DNA from: an uncultured Eubacterium sp. | GTDB taxonomy: Bacteria > Bacillota > Clostridia > Oscillospirales > Acutalibacteraceae | Length of the DNA stretch: 64,000 bases | Assembly: GCA_944380635.1 (NCBI GenBank) | Contig: CALWID010000003.1 | Location: 33,921 to 97,920, forward strand | Reading direction: 5' to 3' | Shown: positions 25,903 to 35,098 of the stretch, piece by piece | How the letters are laid out: the number at the start of each line of letters is the position of its first letter | How positions within the stretch are numbered: the stretch's first letter is position 1 | Translations under genes and position numbers: made by a program | Notes under the pieces: model-generated | Told to the model about the DNA's origin: nothing | What the model saw: only the letters and a program-made list of their open reading frames with translations | Databases searched by the model: none

Positions 25903-27093
25903 ATGAAAAAAATATTTGCAGTTTTAATTTCCGTATTATTTTTATTTTCCGGCTGTTTAGCCGGCGGAAACACTCAAACCTCATCATCTTCAAATTATGT
26001 GAAATCAGTATGGATAACTTATTTTGAACTCGAGCAGTTTACTTCTTCAAGCGAAACGGCTGAGGAATTTGAAGAAGTTATGAAAGGTGTTTTTGATGTA
26101 GTAAAAGACGCGTGCCTTAATACGGTTACAGTACAGGTGCGCCCCTGCGCAGATGCTTTTTATGATTCGGCATATTTTCCCGTTTCTCAATATTGTTTCG
26201 GCACACAGGGTTCTGATTTAATTTATGACCCGCTTGAAATAATGGTAAATACTGCCCATAAAATGAATCTAAGATTCGAGGCGTGGATAAATCCGTACCG
26301 TGTTTCGCAGTCAAACGATATTAACGCGCTGAGTGATGACAATCAGGCAAAAATTTGGTATCTTAACGACGATACAAAAAGCAATGTTTATATTTCGGAT
26401 AAAATATATTTTAACCCGGCAAGCGAAGAAGTTACCGAACTTATTGTAAACGGCGTTAAAGAAATAGTTATGAATTACGCTGTTGATGGTATTCATTTTG
26501 ACGATTATTTTTATCCCACCGATAAAGAGGAAATAGATTCCAAGGAATATTCAGAATATGTTTCGGGCGGCGGAGAACTTTCTCTCGGCGACTGGCGCAG
26601 GGAAAATGTTTCTAATATGGTTAAAAGTGTGTATAATGCCGTTAAAGAGTCAAATTCAGCCGTGCAGTTTGGTATAAGCCCGCAGTCAAATGTTAAAACG
26701 GATTATAATACGCTTTACGCGGATGTTGAAAGATGGGCGTCTGAAGAAGGGTTTGTGGATTACATTTGCCCGCAGATTTATTTTGGATTTTATAATGAAG
26801 TTCAGCCGTTTTCACGCACCGCTAAGGAGTGGAGCGAACGAACAACAGTAGTTAATCTGTATGTTGGCCTTCCGCTTTATAAGGCGGGAACGGAAGATGA
26901 ATTTGCCTCAGATGACCAAGATTATGCAATTAATGAATTTGTGGAAAACAATAATATAATTTCAAGGCAGATAATTTATCTTGAAAATTTATCCAATGTA
27001 GGCGGGTATTATATTTATTCTTACAGTTATCTTGCCGACCCTCAGACGGACGCCGCAAAAAATGAAGTTGAAAACATTAAAAATCTTAATTAG
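25903..27093 (+). CDS. GHL10-type glycosyl hydrolase-like lipoprotein
   Basis: The 396-aa exported protein starts MKKIFAVLIS and has a lipobox LFSGC, so it is probably lipid-anchored after cleavage at Cys18. The rest is a TIM-barrel domain of the DUF187/GHL10 family: VKSVWITYFELEQF, VTVQVRPCADAFYDS, LRFEAWINPYRV, DGIHFDDYFYP, FGISPQSN and DYICPQIYFG. Members are thought to act on peptidoglycan or other glycans; activity is largely unproven. ATG 25903 is chosen because the signal peptide begins there. It overlaps mtaB tail-to-tail by 8 bp. Confidence 0.88.
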   Translation: MKKIFAVLISVLFLFSGCLAGGNTQTSSSSNYVKSVWITYFELEQFTSSSETAEEFEEVMKGVFDVVKDACLNTVTVQVRPCADAFYDSAYFPVSQYCFGTQGSDLIYDPLEIMVNTAHKMNLRFEAWINPYRVSQSNDINALSDDNQAKIWYLNDDTKSNVYISDKIYFNPASEEVTELIVNGVKEIVMNYAVDGIHFDDYFYPTDKEEIDSKEYSEYVSGGGELSLGDWRRENVSNMVKSVYNAVKESNSAVQFGISPQSNVKTDYNTLYADVERWASEEGFVDYICPQIYFGFYNEVQPFSRTAKEWSERTTVVNLYVGLPLYKAGTEDEFASDDQDYAINEFVENNNIISRQIIYLENLSNVGGYYIYSYSYLADPQTDAAKNEVENIKNLN

Positions 27094-28369
27094 CAATACA
27101 TTCACCGTTTTCTACAGAGCGTATTACGCAGTCTGTTTCAATGCCCGTTAAATCTTTATTGCTTTTTAGCAGCACCGGAACATAATTTTTGGTGTATCCG
27201 CGCAGATATTCCTCATTTGCGCGTCCTTCTACAAGAACATTCACTTTTTTACCTATATAACTTTTAAGGTATTCAAGCCGTACTTTTTCTGTTTCACTAA
27301 TCATTATTGCGGCGCGTTTTTCTTTTTTCTGCCTTGAAACCGAGTCGCCGCGCTTTGACGCAGCGGTCCCTTTTCGCTCGGAATAGGGGAAAACATGCAC
27401 TTTTTCAAATCCTGTTCTTTTCACAAATTCAAGGCTTTCTTTAAAATCGCTTTCGCTTTCGTCATTAAATCCCACCATAACATCAGTAGTCAAAGAACAG
27501 TCTTTAAACGCATTTCTCAGTTTTGCGCAGAGTTCTCTGTATTCTTCCGCTGTGTAGTGGCGGTTCATGCTTTTAAGGGTTTTGTTGCAGCCGCTTTGAA
27601 GGGAAATATGAAACTGCGGGCAGAATTTATCTACTTTTGCAAGCCTGTTTATAATACTGTCTGTAATATGGTCCGGCTCAAGACTTCCGAGCCTTATTCT
27701 TGAAATGCCTTTGATTTCGGCGCAGGCCTCAACAGCATCGGCAATGTTGAGGTCTGTGCCTTTTCCGTATGCGGAAAGATTTATGCCGACAAGCACGATT
27801 TCTTTTATACCGTTTTGAGCAAGTTCAGAAACTTCTTTTATTAAATCTTCAAGCGGCTTTGAGCGTACTCTGCCGCGGCTTTTCGGTATTATGCAGTAAG
27901 AGCAGAAGCGGTCGCAGCCGTCCTCTATTTTTACAAATGCTCTAACCCTGCCGCCGAAAGAACTTACGCTGCATTTAGCGAATTTTTCGCCTGTTTCGTG
28001 TTCACTCAGGCTGATAATTCTGTTTTGCTCCGCAGTATGCCTGTTTATGAGAGCAAGTATATCATTATCGTTTTTGTTGCCCAAAACAATATCTGCCTGC
28101 TCCAGTTTTTTTGCATCTTCGGGAAATGCCTGCGGCATACAGCCTGTCAGTATTACTGTGCTTTGCGGGTGCTTTCTTTTAAATCTGCGAACGCTTTGCC
28201 GCGTTTTCTGGTCTGCCGTGGCAGTAACCGTACATGAATTAATTATATAGTAATCCGCGTCTTCATTCGGGTCAACAATTTCAAAACCTGCGCGCTGTAA
28301 TAATTCTGCCATATATTCGCTCTCTGCCTGGTTAACTTTGCAGCCGAGCGTGTAAAATGCTGCTTTCAT
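27086..28369 (-). CDS. mtaB: tRNA t6A37 methylthiotransferase MtaB
   Basis: This 427-aa radical-SAM enzyme adds a methylthio group to t6A37 of tRNALys. An N-terminal UPF0004 domain (AFYTLGCKVNQAES) carries three cluster cysteines. The radical-SAM motif is CDRFCSYC. A C-terminal TRAM domain (about 365-425) completes it. TLGCKVNQ separates MtaB from RimO and MiaB. ATG 28369 has GGTGAT upstream and gives the usual MKAAFYTLGC start. The window also carries rimO and rlmN, two other radical-SAM modification enzymes. Confidence 0.94.
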   Translation of the reverse strand: MKAAFYTLGCKVNQAESEYMAELLQRAGFEIVDPNEDADYYIINSCTVTATADQKTRQSVRRFKRKHPQSTVILTGCMPQAFPEDAKKLEQADIVLGNKNDNDILALINRHTAEQNRIISLSEHETGEKFAKCSVSSFGGRVRAFVKIEDGCDRFCSYCIIPKSRGRVRSKPLEDLIKEVSELAQNGIKEIVLVGINLSAYGKGTDLNIADAVEACAEIKGISRIRLGSLEPDHITDSIINRLAKVDKFCPQFHISLQSGCNKTLKSMNRHYTAEEYRELCAKLRNAFKDCSLTTDVMVGFNDESESDFKESLEFVKRTGFEKVHVFPYSERKGTAASKRGDSVSRQKKEKRAAIMISETEKVRLEYLKSYIGKKVNVLVEGRANEEYLRGYTKNYVPVLLKSNKDLTGIETDCVIRSVENGECIAN

Positions 28370-28492
28370 TATAATCACCAATATCGTTTATTTAAATTCT
28401 TAATGATTATAACAAAAGAAACGCATTATATCAACATTGATTGAATATTATTATATTGATTTACTTTGCTTTTCGCGAAAGGATTTGTTTTT

Positions 28493-29641
28493 ATGAAATC
28501 TATAATCTCCGTTATGCTGTGTGCTGTTTTTGCTCTGCTCGCTCCGCTGAATTGCTTTGCCGCTGAAAATGAAAATTCTTCTGCGCCGTTTGAGGATTTT
28601 TCAAAATCATCCATTCTTATGTGCGCAGATACGGGCGATATAATCTATGAGAAAAATGCTTATGAGCATCTTTCGCCTGCGTCTGTAACTAAAGTAATGA
28701 GTATGCTTTTGATTCTTGAGGCAATAGAAAGCGGTAAAATCTCTCTTGAAGATGAGGTAGTTACAAGCAAAAACGCCGTTGCAATGGGAGGCTCGCAGAT
28801 TTGGCTTGAGGAAGGCGAAAAAATGACGGTTGACGAACTGCTTAAAGCCGTTGCCATTGCGTCTGCAAATGACGCCTGCACCGCGCTTGCAGAGCACATT
28901 GCGGGCTCAACTTCGTCTTTTGTTTCAATGATGAATGAGCGTGCAAAGGAACTCGGCCTTGAAAACACTAATTTTGAAAATTGCACCGGCCTTGACGATA
29001 CTGCCGTTAATCATTATTCCTGCGCTTATGATATTGCTGTTATGGCGCGTGAAGTTATGAATCACGAATTAATCAAAAATTATACTACCGTGTGGCTTGA
29101 TTATTTAAGGGACGGAGAAACCGAACTCAATAATACAAATAAACTTGTAAACTCATATTCGGGAATAACCGGTCTTAAAACCGGCACAACCTCTAAGGCA
29201 GGATTTTGTGTCTGCGCTACTGCCGAAAGGGATTCAATGAATCTTATATCCGTTGTTCTCGGCGCTGAAACAAGCGAGGAAAGATTCAGCAGCGCCGCAA
29301 ATATGCTCGATTACGGATTTGCTAATTATCAGGTAATTGTTCCCAAAATTGACGAATCGCAGATTACATCTGTAAAAATTAAGAACGGAATAGAAAAATC
29401 AATAGTTCCTGTTTATAACGAAACGGATAAAATACTTGTTAAAAAAGGCAGCGGAGATGTTACTTACGATTATACTGTTGAATCGTCCGTACCCGCTCCT
29501 GTAAAAGAAGGGGACACTTTGGGAGAGATTGTGATTAAATCCGGGGACGAAACTATAAGGACAATAAAACTTTACGCCGGAAAATCAGTGGAAAAAATCA
29601 GTTTTTCATACATTTTCAGGGAAATGCTTTGCAATATTTAG
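28493..29641 (+). CDS. D-alanyl-D-alanine carboxypeptidase (S11 family)
   Basis: This 382-aa secreted penicillin-binding enzyme trims the terminal D-Ala of peptidoglycan stem peptides. A signal peptide ends near NCFAAE. Active-site motifs: SPASVTK (SxxK), SAND (SxN) and GLKTGTT (KTG). A C-terminal beta domain of DacF/DacB type follows, and an amphipathic membrane-attachment end is likely. Which of the vegetative or sporulation paralogues this is cannot be decided. ATG 28493 follows GCGAAAGGA with normal spacing and starts the signal peptide. Confidence 0.92.
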   Translation: MKSIISVMLCAVFALLAPLNCFAAENENSSAPFEDFSKSSILMCADTGDIIYEKNAYEHLSPASVTKVMSMLLILEAIESGKISLEDEVVTSKNAVAMGGSQIWLEEGEKMTVDELLKAVAIASANDACTALAEHIAGSTSSFVSMMNERAKELGLENTNFENCTGLDDTAVNHYSCAYDIAVMAREVMNHELIKNYTTVWLDYLRDGETELNNTNKLVNSYSGITGLKTGTTSKAGFCVCATAERDSMNLISVVLGAETSEERFSSAANMLDYGFANYQVIVPKIDESQITSVKIKNGIEKSIVPVYNETDKILVKKGSGDVTYDYTVESSVPAPVKEGDTLGEIVIKSGDETIRTIKLYAGKSVEKISFSYIFREMLCNI

Positions 29642-29651
29642 TAAAAAACAG

Positions 29652-29680
29652 TTGATTATAAGTGCCTTTTGTTGTAGAAT
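29652..29680 (+). promoter_or_regulatory. Sigma-A promoter of pgi
   Basis: TTGATT (29652-29657), 17-bp spacer, TAGAAT (29675-29680), 38 bp before the pgi ATG. Confidence 0.75.
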
Positions 29681-29717
29681 AGTCAATTGACAATACGAGA
29701 TAAAAGGGGATTTATAT

Positions 29718-31064
29718 ATGGAAAAATTAAAACTTATAAATAAATATGCTGAAAAGTTTATTTCCGATACAGAAATATCAAATAATGCGGAAAGAGGCGT
29801 TCAGGCTCTCAGAACTCTTCATTCTAAAATCGGAGCCGGCAGCGACTTTTTAGGTTGGGTAACTCTTCCCACGGATTATGATAAAGAAGAATTTGCAAGA
29901 ATAGAAAAAGCCGCGGATTATATTAAAAATAACTGTGATGTGCTTGTGGTTATCGGTATCGGCGGCTCATATCTCGGTGCAAGGGCTGTTATTGAGGCTC
30001 TTAAATCTTCAAATTATAATGCGCTTGCCAAGGATACGCCTCAAATTTATTTTATCGGCAACAGTATCAGCCCCGCTATGCTTAACGATGTTCTCGCAAT
30101 TTGCGAAGGTAAGGATATTTGCGTTAATGTTATTTCAAAGAGCGGTACTACTACCGAGCCTGCAATCGCTTTTCGTGTATTCCGCGAACTTGTTAATAAA
30201 AAATATTCTAAAGAAGAGGCAGCAAAGCGCATATTCTGCACAACAGATAAGGCTAAAGGCACTCTTAAGGAACTTGCGGATAAAGAGGGGTACGAAACTT
30301 TTGTTGTCCCCGATGATGTAGGCGGAAGATATTCTGTTCTTACCGCAGTAGGTTTGCTGCCTATTGCCTGCGCCGGAATTGATATAAAAGCGCTTATGAA
30401 CGGCGCTAAGTACGCTCAGGATAATCTTAACAGTGAAGATATTAATGAAAATGATTGCCTTAAATATGCCGTTATCAGGAATTGTTTTTATGATATGGGC
30501 AAAAAACTTGAATGTTTCATTTGCTATGAGCCTTGTATGACTATGTTTAACGAATGGCTGAAGCAACTCTTTGCCGAAAGCGAGGGTAAGGACGGAAAAG
30601 GTCTTTATCCCGTTTCCTGTATTTTTTCAACAGACCTTCATTCAGTTGGCCAGTATATTCAGGAAAGCGGCTCAAATCTTATGTTTGAAACTTGCGTAAA
30701 ATTCAATAAGCCTCTTTCTGATTTTACCGTTGAAGCGGAAGAGGGCAATATAGACGGTCTTAATTTCCTTGCCGGCAAAACAATGAGTTACATTAACGAA
30801 AAGGCAAGGCAGGGCACTTTGCTTGCTCATACTGAAGGCGGGGTAGCCAATCTTGTGCTTGAATCACCTGCAATCACGGAAGAAAATATAGGTTATCTTA
30901 TTTACTTTTTTGAAAAGGCATGCGCTGTTTCCGGTTATATGCTCGGCGTTAATCCGTTTAACCAGCCCGGCGTTGAAAGTTACAAAAAAAATATGTTTGC
31001 TCTTCTCGGCAAACCCGGATATGAAAGTGAAAAAGAAAAACTTGAAAAAGAACTTGGTATATGA
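29718..31064 (+). CDS. pgi: Glucose-6-phosphate isomerase
   Basis: The 448-aa glycolytic enzyme interconverts glucose-6-P and fructose-6-P. Sugar-isomerase features: [26 protein letters not shown] (phosphate-binding loop), [17 protein letters not shown], and the late [12 protein letters not shown] segment with the catalytic Lys. Its length fits the short Firmicute form. It has its own promoter. The next gene starts 49 bp downstream. Confidence 0.96.
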   Translation: MEKLKLINKYAEKFISDTEISNNAERGVQALRTLHSKIGAGSDFLGWVTLPTDYDKEEFARIEKAADYIKNNCDVLVVIGIGGSYLGARAVIEALKSSNYNALAKDTPQIYFIGNSISPAMLNDVLAICEGKDICVNVISKSGTTTEPAIAFRVFRELVNKKYSKEEAAKRIFCTTDKAKGTLKELADKEGYETFVVPDDVGGRYSVLTAVGLLPIACAGIDIKALMNGAKYAQDNLNSEDINENDCLKYAVIRNCFYDMGKKLECFICYEPCMTMFNEWLKQLFAESEGKDGKGLYPVSCIFSTDLHSVGQYIQESGSNLMFETCVKFNKPLSDFTVEAEEGNIDGLNFLAGKTMSYINEKARQGTLLAHTEGGVANLVLESPAITEENIGYLIYFFEKACAVSGYMLGVNPFNQPGVESYKKNMFALLGKPGYESEKEKLEKELGI

Positions 31065-31113
31065 TATTATATAGTTGAATTTAATAATTGTTTTTACCTT
31101 GGAGGAATAATAA

Positions 31114-31530
31114 ATGATAAAACTTATTATCGGAAATAAAGGTTCCGGAAAAACAAAAAAACTTGTAGACCTTGTTAATTCCTGCGTTGAGAATTCAGAC
31201 GGTAATGTAGTTTGCGTTGAAAAAGAGCCTAAACTTACTTATGATATTTCATCAAAAGCAAGGCTCCTTGAAACAGAAACATACAGAATCAGCGGCTGCA
31301 AGGCTTTTTACGGATTCCTTGCCGGTATCTGTGCCGGTAACTACGATGTTACCGATATTCTTATTGACGCAACATTCAAAATAGTCGGCCGCGATTATTC
31401 AAAACTTCCTCAGTTTTTTGATATGCTTTCTGAACTTTCAGAGGCTACTGATGTTAACTTCTATTTCACAATCAGTTGTGATAAGGAAGATTTGCCGGTT
31501 GAAATCTTTGATTATTGCGAAGAACTTTAA
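31114..31530 (+). CDS. P-loop protein of unknown function
   Basis: The 138-aa protein has a perfect Walker A near the N-terminus, IIGNKGSGKTKKL. A Walker B-like strand is DILIDATFKI (about 84-93). The fold looks like a minimal P-loop NTPase or phosphotransferase. It has no membrane segment. It lies between pgi and a terminator, with a strong GGAGGAATAA ribosome site. I do not recognise a characterised family. Confidence 0.8.
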   Translation: MIKLIIGNKGSGKTKKLVDLVNSCVENSDGNVVCVEKEPKLTYDISSKARLLETETYRISGCKAFYGFLAGICAGNYDVTDILIDATFKIVGRDYSKLPQFFDMLSELSEATDVNFYFTISCDKEDLPVEIFDYCEEL

Positions 31531-31541
31531 ATTGTTTTTAC

Positions 31542-31567
31542 AGCCGCTGTTTTCAGCGGCTTTTTTG
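31542..31567 (+). terminator. Intrinsic terminator after the P-loop gene
   Basis: AGCCGCTG (31542-31549), TTTT, CAGCGGCT (31554-31561), T run. Confidence 0.95.
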
Positions 31568-31675
31568 TTCTATTATTAATTCGGTAACTGATAATAAATT
31601 GTAAATCGCAAAAATAATTGTCGATTTATTTTAAAATTTTGAAAATTTCCGTTATGATTAATTTCAATTTTACTA

Positions 31676-31704
31676 TTGACAAAAAGCACTCTTATATATA
31701 TAAT
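31676..31704 (+). promoter_or_regulatory. Full-consensus sigma-A promoter of the DUF177-rpmF unit
   Basis: TTGACA (31676-31681), 17-bp spacer, TATAAT (31699-31704). Both hexamers are perfect. The predicted transcript start lies only about 20 nt before the ATG at 31733. Confidence 0.92.
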
Positions 31705-31732
31705 ACTAAAAGTGCAGATGAGGTGTGGCTTT

Positions 31733-32239
31733 ATGAAAATTGATGTTTCAAATCTTTTTAACGGAGATTCAAAGCCCATCAAAATTGACTACACGCTGAA
31801 TTTAGAGGACCTTGTTTACAGTACTTATAACCCTATTAAGCAGGGCGCAAAAGTTAAAGGCTCTGCCTATGAAAAGGCAGGCGTTGTATTTCTGGATACC
31901 AAAGTATCTTTTAAGTTTTTCGGCTTTTGTGATAGATGTGCCGAGGAAATTATTAAAGATATGAGTTTCCCTGTAAAAAAGATTCTTGTTCCTCAACTTG
32001 CTAATGATGCGGATGCCGATTTTGACGAGTATGTTGTTGTGCCTAACGGCGTTCTTGATTTAGACGAATTTATTACTGAGGAAATCAATTTGTTTTTACC
32101 GTCAAAAATTCTTTGCAAACCTGATTGCAAAGGTCTTTGCTATAAATGCGGTAAAAATCTTAATTTAGGAGATTGCGGCTGTAAGAAAGATGTTGACCCG
32201 CGTATGGAGGCGCTTCTTCAGTTGCTTGATGAACAATAA
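31733..32239 (+). CDS. DUF177/YceD family protein
   Basis: The 168-aa protein has the conserved YceD core: CDRCAEE, the FDEYVV and LDLDEFITEEINLFLP segment, then CKPDCKGLCYKCGKN. The paired cysteines are likely to hold zinc. The family is nearly always upstream of rpmF and has been linked to 23S rRNA or large-subunit biogenesis; its exact role is not settled. ATG 31733 is fixed by GAGGTG at 7-nt spacing; the longer frame would begin inside the promoter. Confidence 0.92.
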   Translation: MKIDVSNLFNGDSKPIKIDYTLNLEDLVYSTYNPIKQGAKVKGSAYEKAGVVFLDTKVSFKFFGFCDRCAEEIIKDMSFPVKKILVPQLANDADADFDEYVVVPNGVLDLDEFITEEINLFLPSKILCKPDCKGLCYKCGKNLNLGDCGCKKDVDPRMEALLQLLDEQ

Positions 32240-32275
32240 GAACCATATTGAATATAAATTAAGGAGGCTATAAAG

Positions 32276-32461
32276 ATGGCAGTACCTAAGAGAAGAACTT
32301 CTACAGCAAGAAAGAATAAGAGGCGTTCAAATGTTTGGAAAATGAGTGCTCCTACTCTTGTTAAATGCTCAAACTGCGGTGCATACACTGTATCTCACAA
32401 AGTATGCTCAAACTGCGGATATTATAACGGCAAACAGGTCGTAGTTAAGGAAGAAGCGTAA
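32276..32461 (+). CDS. rpmF: Ribosomal protein bL32 (zinc-binding form)
   Basis: The 61-aa protein starts [19 protein letters not shown] four-Cys zinc site CSNCG ... CSNCG marks it as the C+ paralogue. It follows DUF177 with an AAGGAGG site, the standard order. Confidence 0.97.
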   Translation: MAVPKRRTSTARKNKRRSNVWKMSAPTLVKCSNCGAYTVSHKVCSNCGYYNGKQVVVKEEA

Positions 32462-32475
32462 ATTCTGAACATTTC

Positions 32476-32510
32476 GGCGGGCATATTAAATATGTCCGCC
32501 TTTCTTTTTA
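32476..32510 (+). terminator. Intrinsic terminator after rpmF
   Basis: GGCGGGCATA (32476-32485), TTAAA, TATGTCCGCC (32491-32500), then TTTCTTTTT. The stem has 10 bp with one G-U. Confidence 0.92.
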
Positions 32511-32533
32511 ATTTTAGTTAAGGGGGTTTTGCC

Positions 32534-33862
32534 GTGAAAGGCACTGTTGCAATAGTAGGTAGGCCTAATGTCGGCAAATCTACACTTTTTAATAAACTTA
32601 CAGGTTCGCGTATTTCGATTGTTGACGATACGCCCGGCGTTACAAGAGACCGCATTTACGGCGATTGCGAATGGCTCGGCCATAAATTTCTGCTTATAGA
32701 TACCGGAGGCATAGAGCCGTATTCTGACGATGTTATTTTAAAACAGATGCGCGCTCAGGCTGAAATCGCAATCGAAACTGCTGATGTAATTATACTTGTT
32801 ACGGATGTTACAAGCGGAATCCTTGCGGCGGACAGTGAAGTTGCGTCCATGCTGCAAAAAAGCGGAAAGCCTGTTGTGCTATGCGTAAATAAATGTGATA
32901 GCATAGGCGCGCCGCCTGCTGAGTTTTATGAATTTTACAATCTTGGCCTTGGCGACCCTTACGCTGTTTCTTCTGTTCACGGTCACGGAACGGGAGATCT
33001 GCTTGATGAAGTTATAAAATATCTTCCTGAGGACAATAATAATGATGATGAAGACGACGAGATAATTAATGTTGCGGTTATCGGCAAGCCAAATGTTGGC
33101 AAATCATCGCTTATAAACAGAATTTGCGGCGAAAACAGAACTATTGTTTCCGATATTGCGGGCACAACAAGAGATACGACTGATACTTTCGTTGAAAATT
33201 CTTACGGCAAATTTAATTTTATTGATACAGCCGGAATACGCCGAAAGAGTAAAGTTACTGACGCTATTGAGCGCTTCAGCGTTATCAGAGCAAAATCCGC
33301 TGTTGACAGGGCAAATGTCTGCATTATTATGATAGATGCCGTTGAGGGATTTACAGAGCAGGATTCAAAAATTGCCGGCATAGCGCTTGAAGCGGGAAAA
33401 GCCTGCATTGTTGCCGTTAATAAATGGGATGCCGTTGAGAAAGATTCGGATACAATGAAAGATTACAAGAAAAAACTAAGTGTTGATTTTTCTTTTATGC
33501 CATATGCTCCGGTTTTGTTTATTTCCGCTAAAACGGGTCAAAGGCTTGATAAATTGTTTCAACTTGTTGCATTTGTTCATTCACAAAATTCAATGCGCAT
33601 ATCAACCGGTAAACTTAATGAGGTACTTGCTCAGGCAACAGCCCGTGTTCAGCCGCCTACGGATAAAGGCAAAAGGCTTAAAATTTATTATATGACTCAG
33701 GCGTCAACGAGGCCGCCGACATTTGTGTTTTTCGTTAATAACGCTGAACTTTTTCATTTTTCATATCAAAGATATCTTGAAAATCAGATAAGAGATGTTT
33801 TTGGGCTTGACGGTACTCCCGTCAGATTTATAATCCGAGAAAGGGGAGAGGGCAAAAAGTGA
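32534..33862 (+). CDS. der: Ribosome-assembly GTPase Der (EngA)
   Basis: This 442-aa protein with two tandem GTPase domains is needed for 50S assembly. G1 motifs are GRPNVGKST and GKPNVGKSS. G3 motifs are DTGG and DTAG. G4 motifs are NKCD and NKWD. An acidic linker (NNNDDEDDE) joins the domains, and a C-terminal KH-like domain ends the protein. The start is GTG at 32534 with AAGGGGG before it. It overlaps plsY by 4 bp. Confidence 0.97.
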   Translation: MKGTVAIVGRPNVGKSTLFNKLTGSRISIVDDTPGVTRDRIYGDCEWLGHKFLLIDTGGIEPYSDDVILKQMRAQAEIAIETADVIILVTDVTSGILAADSEVASMLQKSGKPVVLCVNKCDSIGAPPAEFYEFYNLGLGDPYAVSSVHGHGTGDLLDEVIKYLPEDNNNDDEDDEIINVAVIGKPNVGKSSLINRICGENRTIVSDIAGTTRDTTDTFVENSYGKFNFIDTAGIRRKSKVTDAIERFSVIRAKSAVDRANVCIIMIDAVEGFTEQDSKIAGIALEAGKACIVAVNKWDAVEKDSDTMKDYKKKLSVDFSFMPYAPVLFISAKTGQRLDKLFQLVAFVHSQNSMRISTGKLNEVLAQATARVQPPTDKGKRLKIYYMTQASTRPPTFVFFVNNAELFHFSYQRYLENQIRDVFGLDGTPVRFIIRERGEGKK

Positions 33863-34539
33863 TTACTCCCGCCTTGATTATCAAATACGCCGCGGTTATC
33901 GTGATTTCATATCTTCTTGGCAGTCTGAATTTTTCAATTATTTTTTCAAAATTTTTTGCTAAGAAAGATATAAGAGAGTCAGGCAGCGGTAATGCCGGCG
34001 CCACAAATATGCTCAGAACTTACGGAAAGCGTTTTGCCGTGATTACTATGATAGGCGATATTTTAAAAGTTGCCGTTTCAATAATAATCACTTTTGCTAT
34101 TCTCGGCGAGCCTATGAAATTTCTCTTTGGTATCCCTCAAAGCGCAGAGGAAATACAAAGAATTATGATTTATAAGGAATTTGCAGGTTTCTTTTGTGTG
34201 TTAGGCCATATTTTTCCGGTGTTTTTTAAATTTAAAGGCGGTAAAGGCGTGGCGGCCTGCACCGGTATGGTAATAATGGTAGACTGGCGTATAGCGCTTA
34301 TATTATTTATAATTTTTATGGCGGTCATACTAATAACAAAATGGATTAGCCTTGGCTCAATAGTTATCGCGCTGTTATATCCAATTCTGATTTACGCCTT
34401 TTATAAAAACATTATTCTTTGCATTATTGCGCTGCTGTTTACCGCTATTGTTATAATTGCACACAGAAAAAATATTAAAAGGCTTATTAAAGGCACTGAA
34501 AATAAAATTTCTTTCAGCAGTAAAAGCAAGAATCGGTAA
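33859..34539 (+). CDS. plsY: Acyl-phosphate:glycerol-3-phosphate acyltransferase
   Basis: The 226-aa inner-membrane enzyme makes lysophosphatidic acid, the first step of phospholipid synthesis. It has several membrane helices and the three PlsY loops: GSGNAGATNMLRT, FKGGKGVA and the late AHRKNIKRL. It starts with GTG overlapping the der stop. The middle loop is slightly enlarged (FGIPQSAEEIQR region). Confidence 0.94.
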   Translation: MITPALIIKYAAVIVISYLLGSLNFSIIFSKFFAKKDIRESGSGNAGATNMLRTYGKRFAVITMIGDILKVAVSIIITFAILGEPMKFLFGIPQSAEEIQRIMIYKEFAGFFCVLGHIFPVFFKFKGGKGVAACTGMVIMVDWRIALILFIIFMAVILITKWISLGSIVIALLYPILIYAFYKNIILCIIALLFTAIVIIAHRKNIKRLIKGTENKISFSSKSKNR

Positions 34540-34571
34540 TTTATGATTTAATCGCATTTTAAAATATATGA

Positions 34572-34608
34572 AAAAAGCGGGTAAGAAGTTGTTCTTTACC
34601 CGCTTTTG
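34572..34608 (+). terminator. Intrinsic terminator after plsY
   Basis: AAAGCGGGTAA and TTACCCGCTTT arms with a short internal loop, then TTTTGTTT. Confidence 0.85.
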
Positions 34609-34673
34609 TTTATATGAGATAATTTGATAACTATTTATTATTGCGTTCGTGCTGTTCTTTTATTTTATAAATA

Positions 34674-34700
34674 AAAAAGCCGCCGTTAAGGCGGACTTTA
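34674..34700 (-). terminator. Intrinsic terminator of rpmB
   Basis: GCCGCC (34679-34684) pairs with GGCGGA (34690-34695). Read leftward, it is followed by a T run (A run at about 34673-34678). Confidence 0.7.
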
Positions 34701-34719
34701 ATATCAAGATAAATTTAAC

Positions 34720-34905
34720 TCACGCTCTTTCAACCTTGCCGGAGCGAAGACATCTTGTGCAAGCATATACTCTTTTAGGAGAGCCGTTAACAATAGCCTT
34801 TACTCTTTTAACATTGGGCTTCCAAGTTCTGTTGGAACGCCTGTGAGAATGGGAAACCTTGATTCCGAATGTCATTTCTTTTCCACAGTATTCACATTTT
34901 GCCAT
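34720..34905 (-). CDS. rpmB: Ribosomal protein bL28 (zinc-binding form)
   Basis: The 61-aa protein starts MAKCEYCGKEMTFG with a second pair CTRC, the C+ zinc form. The core VSHSHRRSNRTWKPN is typical of bL28. ATG 34905 has AAGGAGGTG just upstream. In Bacillus rpmB is near spoVM; here it is a separate single gene on the other strand. Confidence 0.95.
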   Translation of the reverse strand: MAKCEYCGKEMTFGIKVSHSHRRSNRTWKPNVKRVKAIVNGSPKRVYACTRCLRSGKVERA

Positions 34906-34940
34906 TAGCGAACACCTCCTTATAAATTTCGAACGCATAA

Positions 34941-34969
34941 ATACTACCACATATCTCACCAAAATGCAA
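34941..34969 (-). promoter_or_regulatory. Sigma-A promoter of rpmB
   Basis: Read leftward: TTGCAT (34969-34964), 17-bp spacer, TAGTAT (34946-34941). Confidence 0.7.
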
Positions 34970-35027
34970 GCATTTTTTATATAATTTTTTTATAAGGGAA
35001 ACTTTCTGTTAAATTTTTCGCTTTATA

Positions 35028-35056
35028 TTGATTTTATTATTAATATTTATTATAAT
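35028..35056 (+). promoter_or_regulatory. Sigma-A promoter of recA
   Basis: TTGATT (35028-35033), 17-bp spacer, TATAAT (35051-35056), 43 bp before the ATG. I see no Gram-positive LexA box (GAAC-N4-GTTC) next to it. Confidence 0.75.
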
Positions 35057-35098
35057 ATTTTAGATAAAATAAGTTTAAATATTACGGAGGTTACATAT

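Noticed and set aside
34970-35098. LexA/SOS box upstream of recA
   Set aside because: No GAAC-N4-GTTC-like palindrome is present near the promoter.
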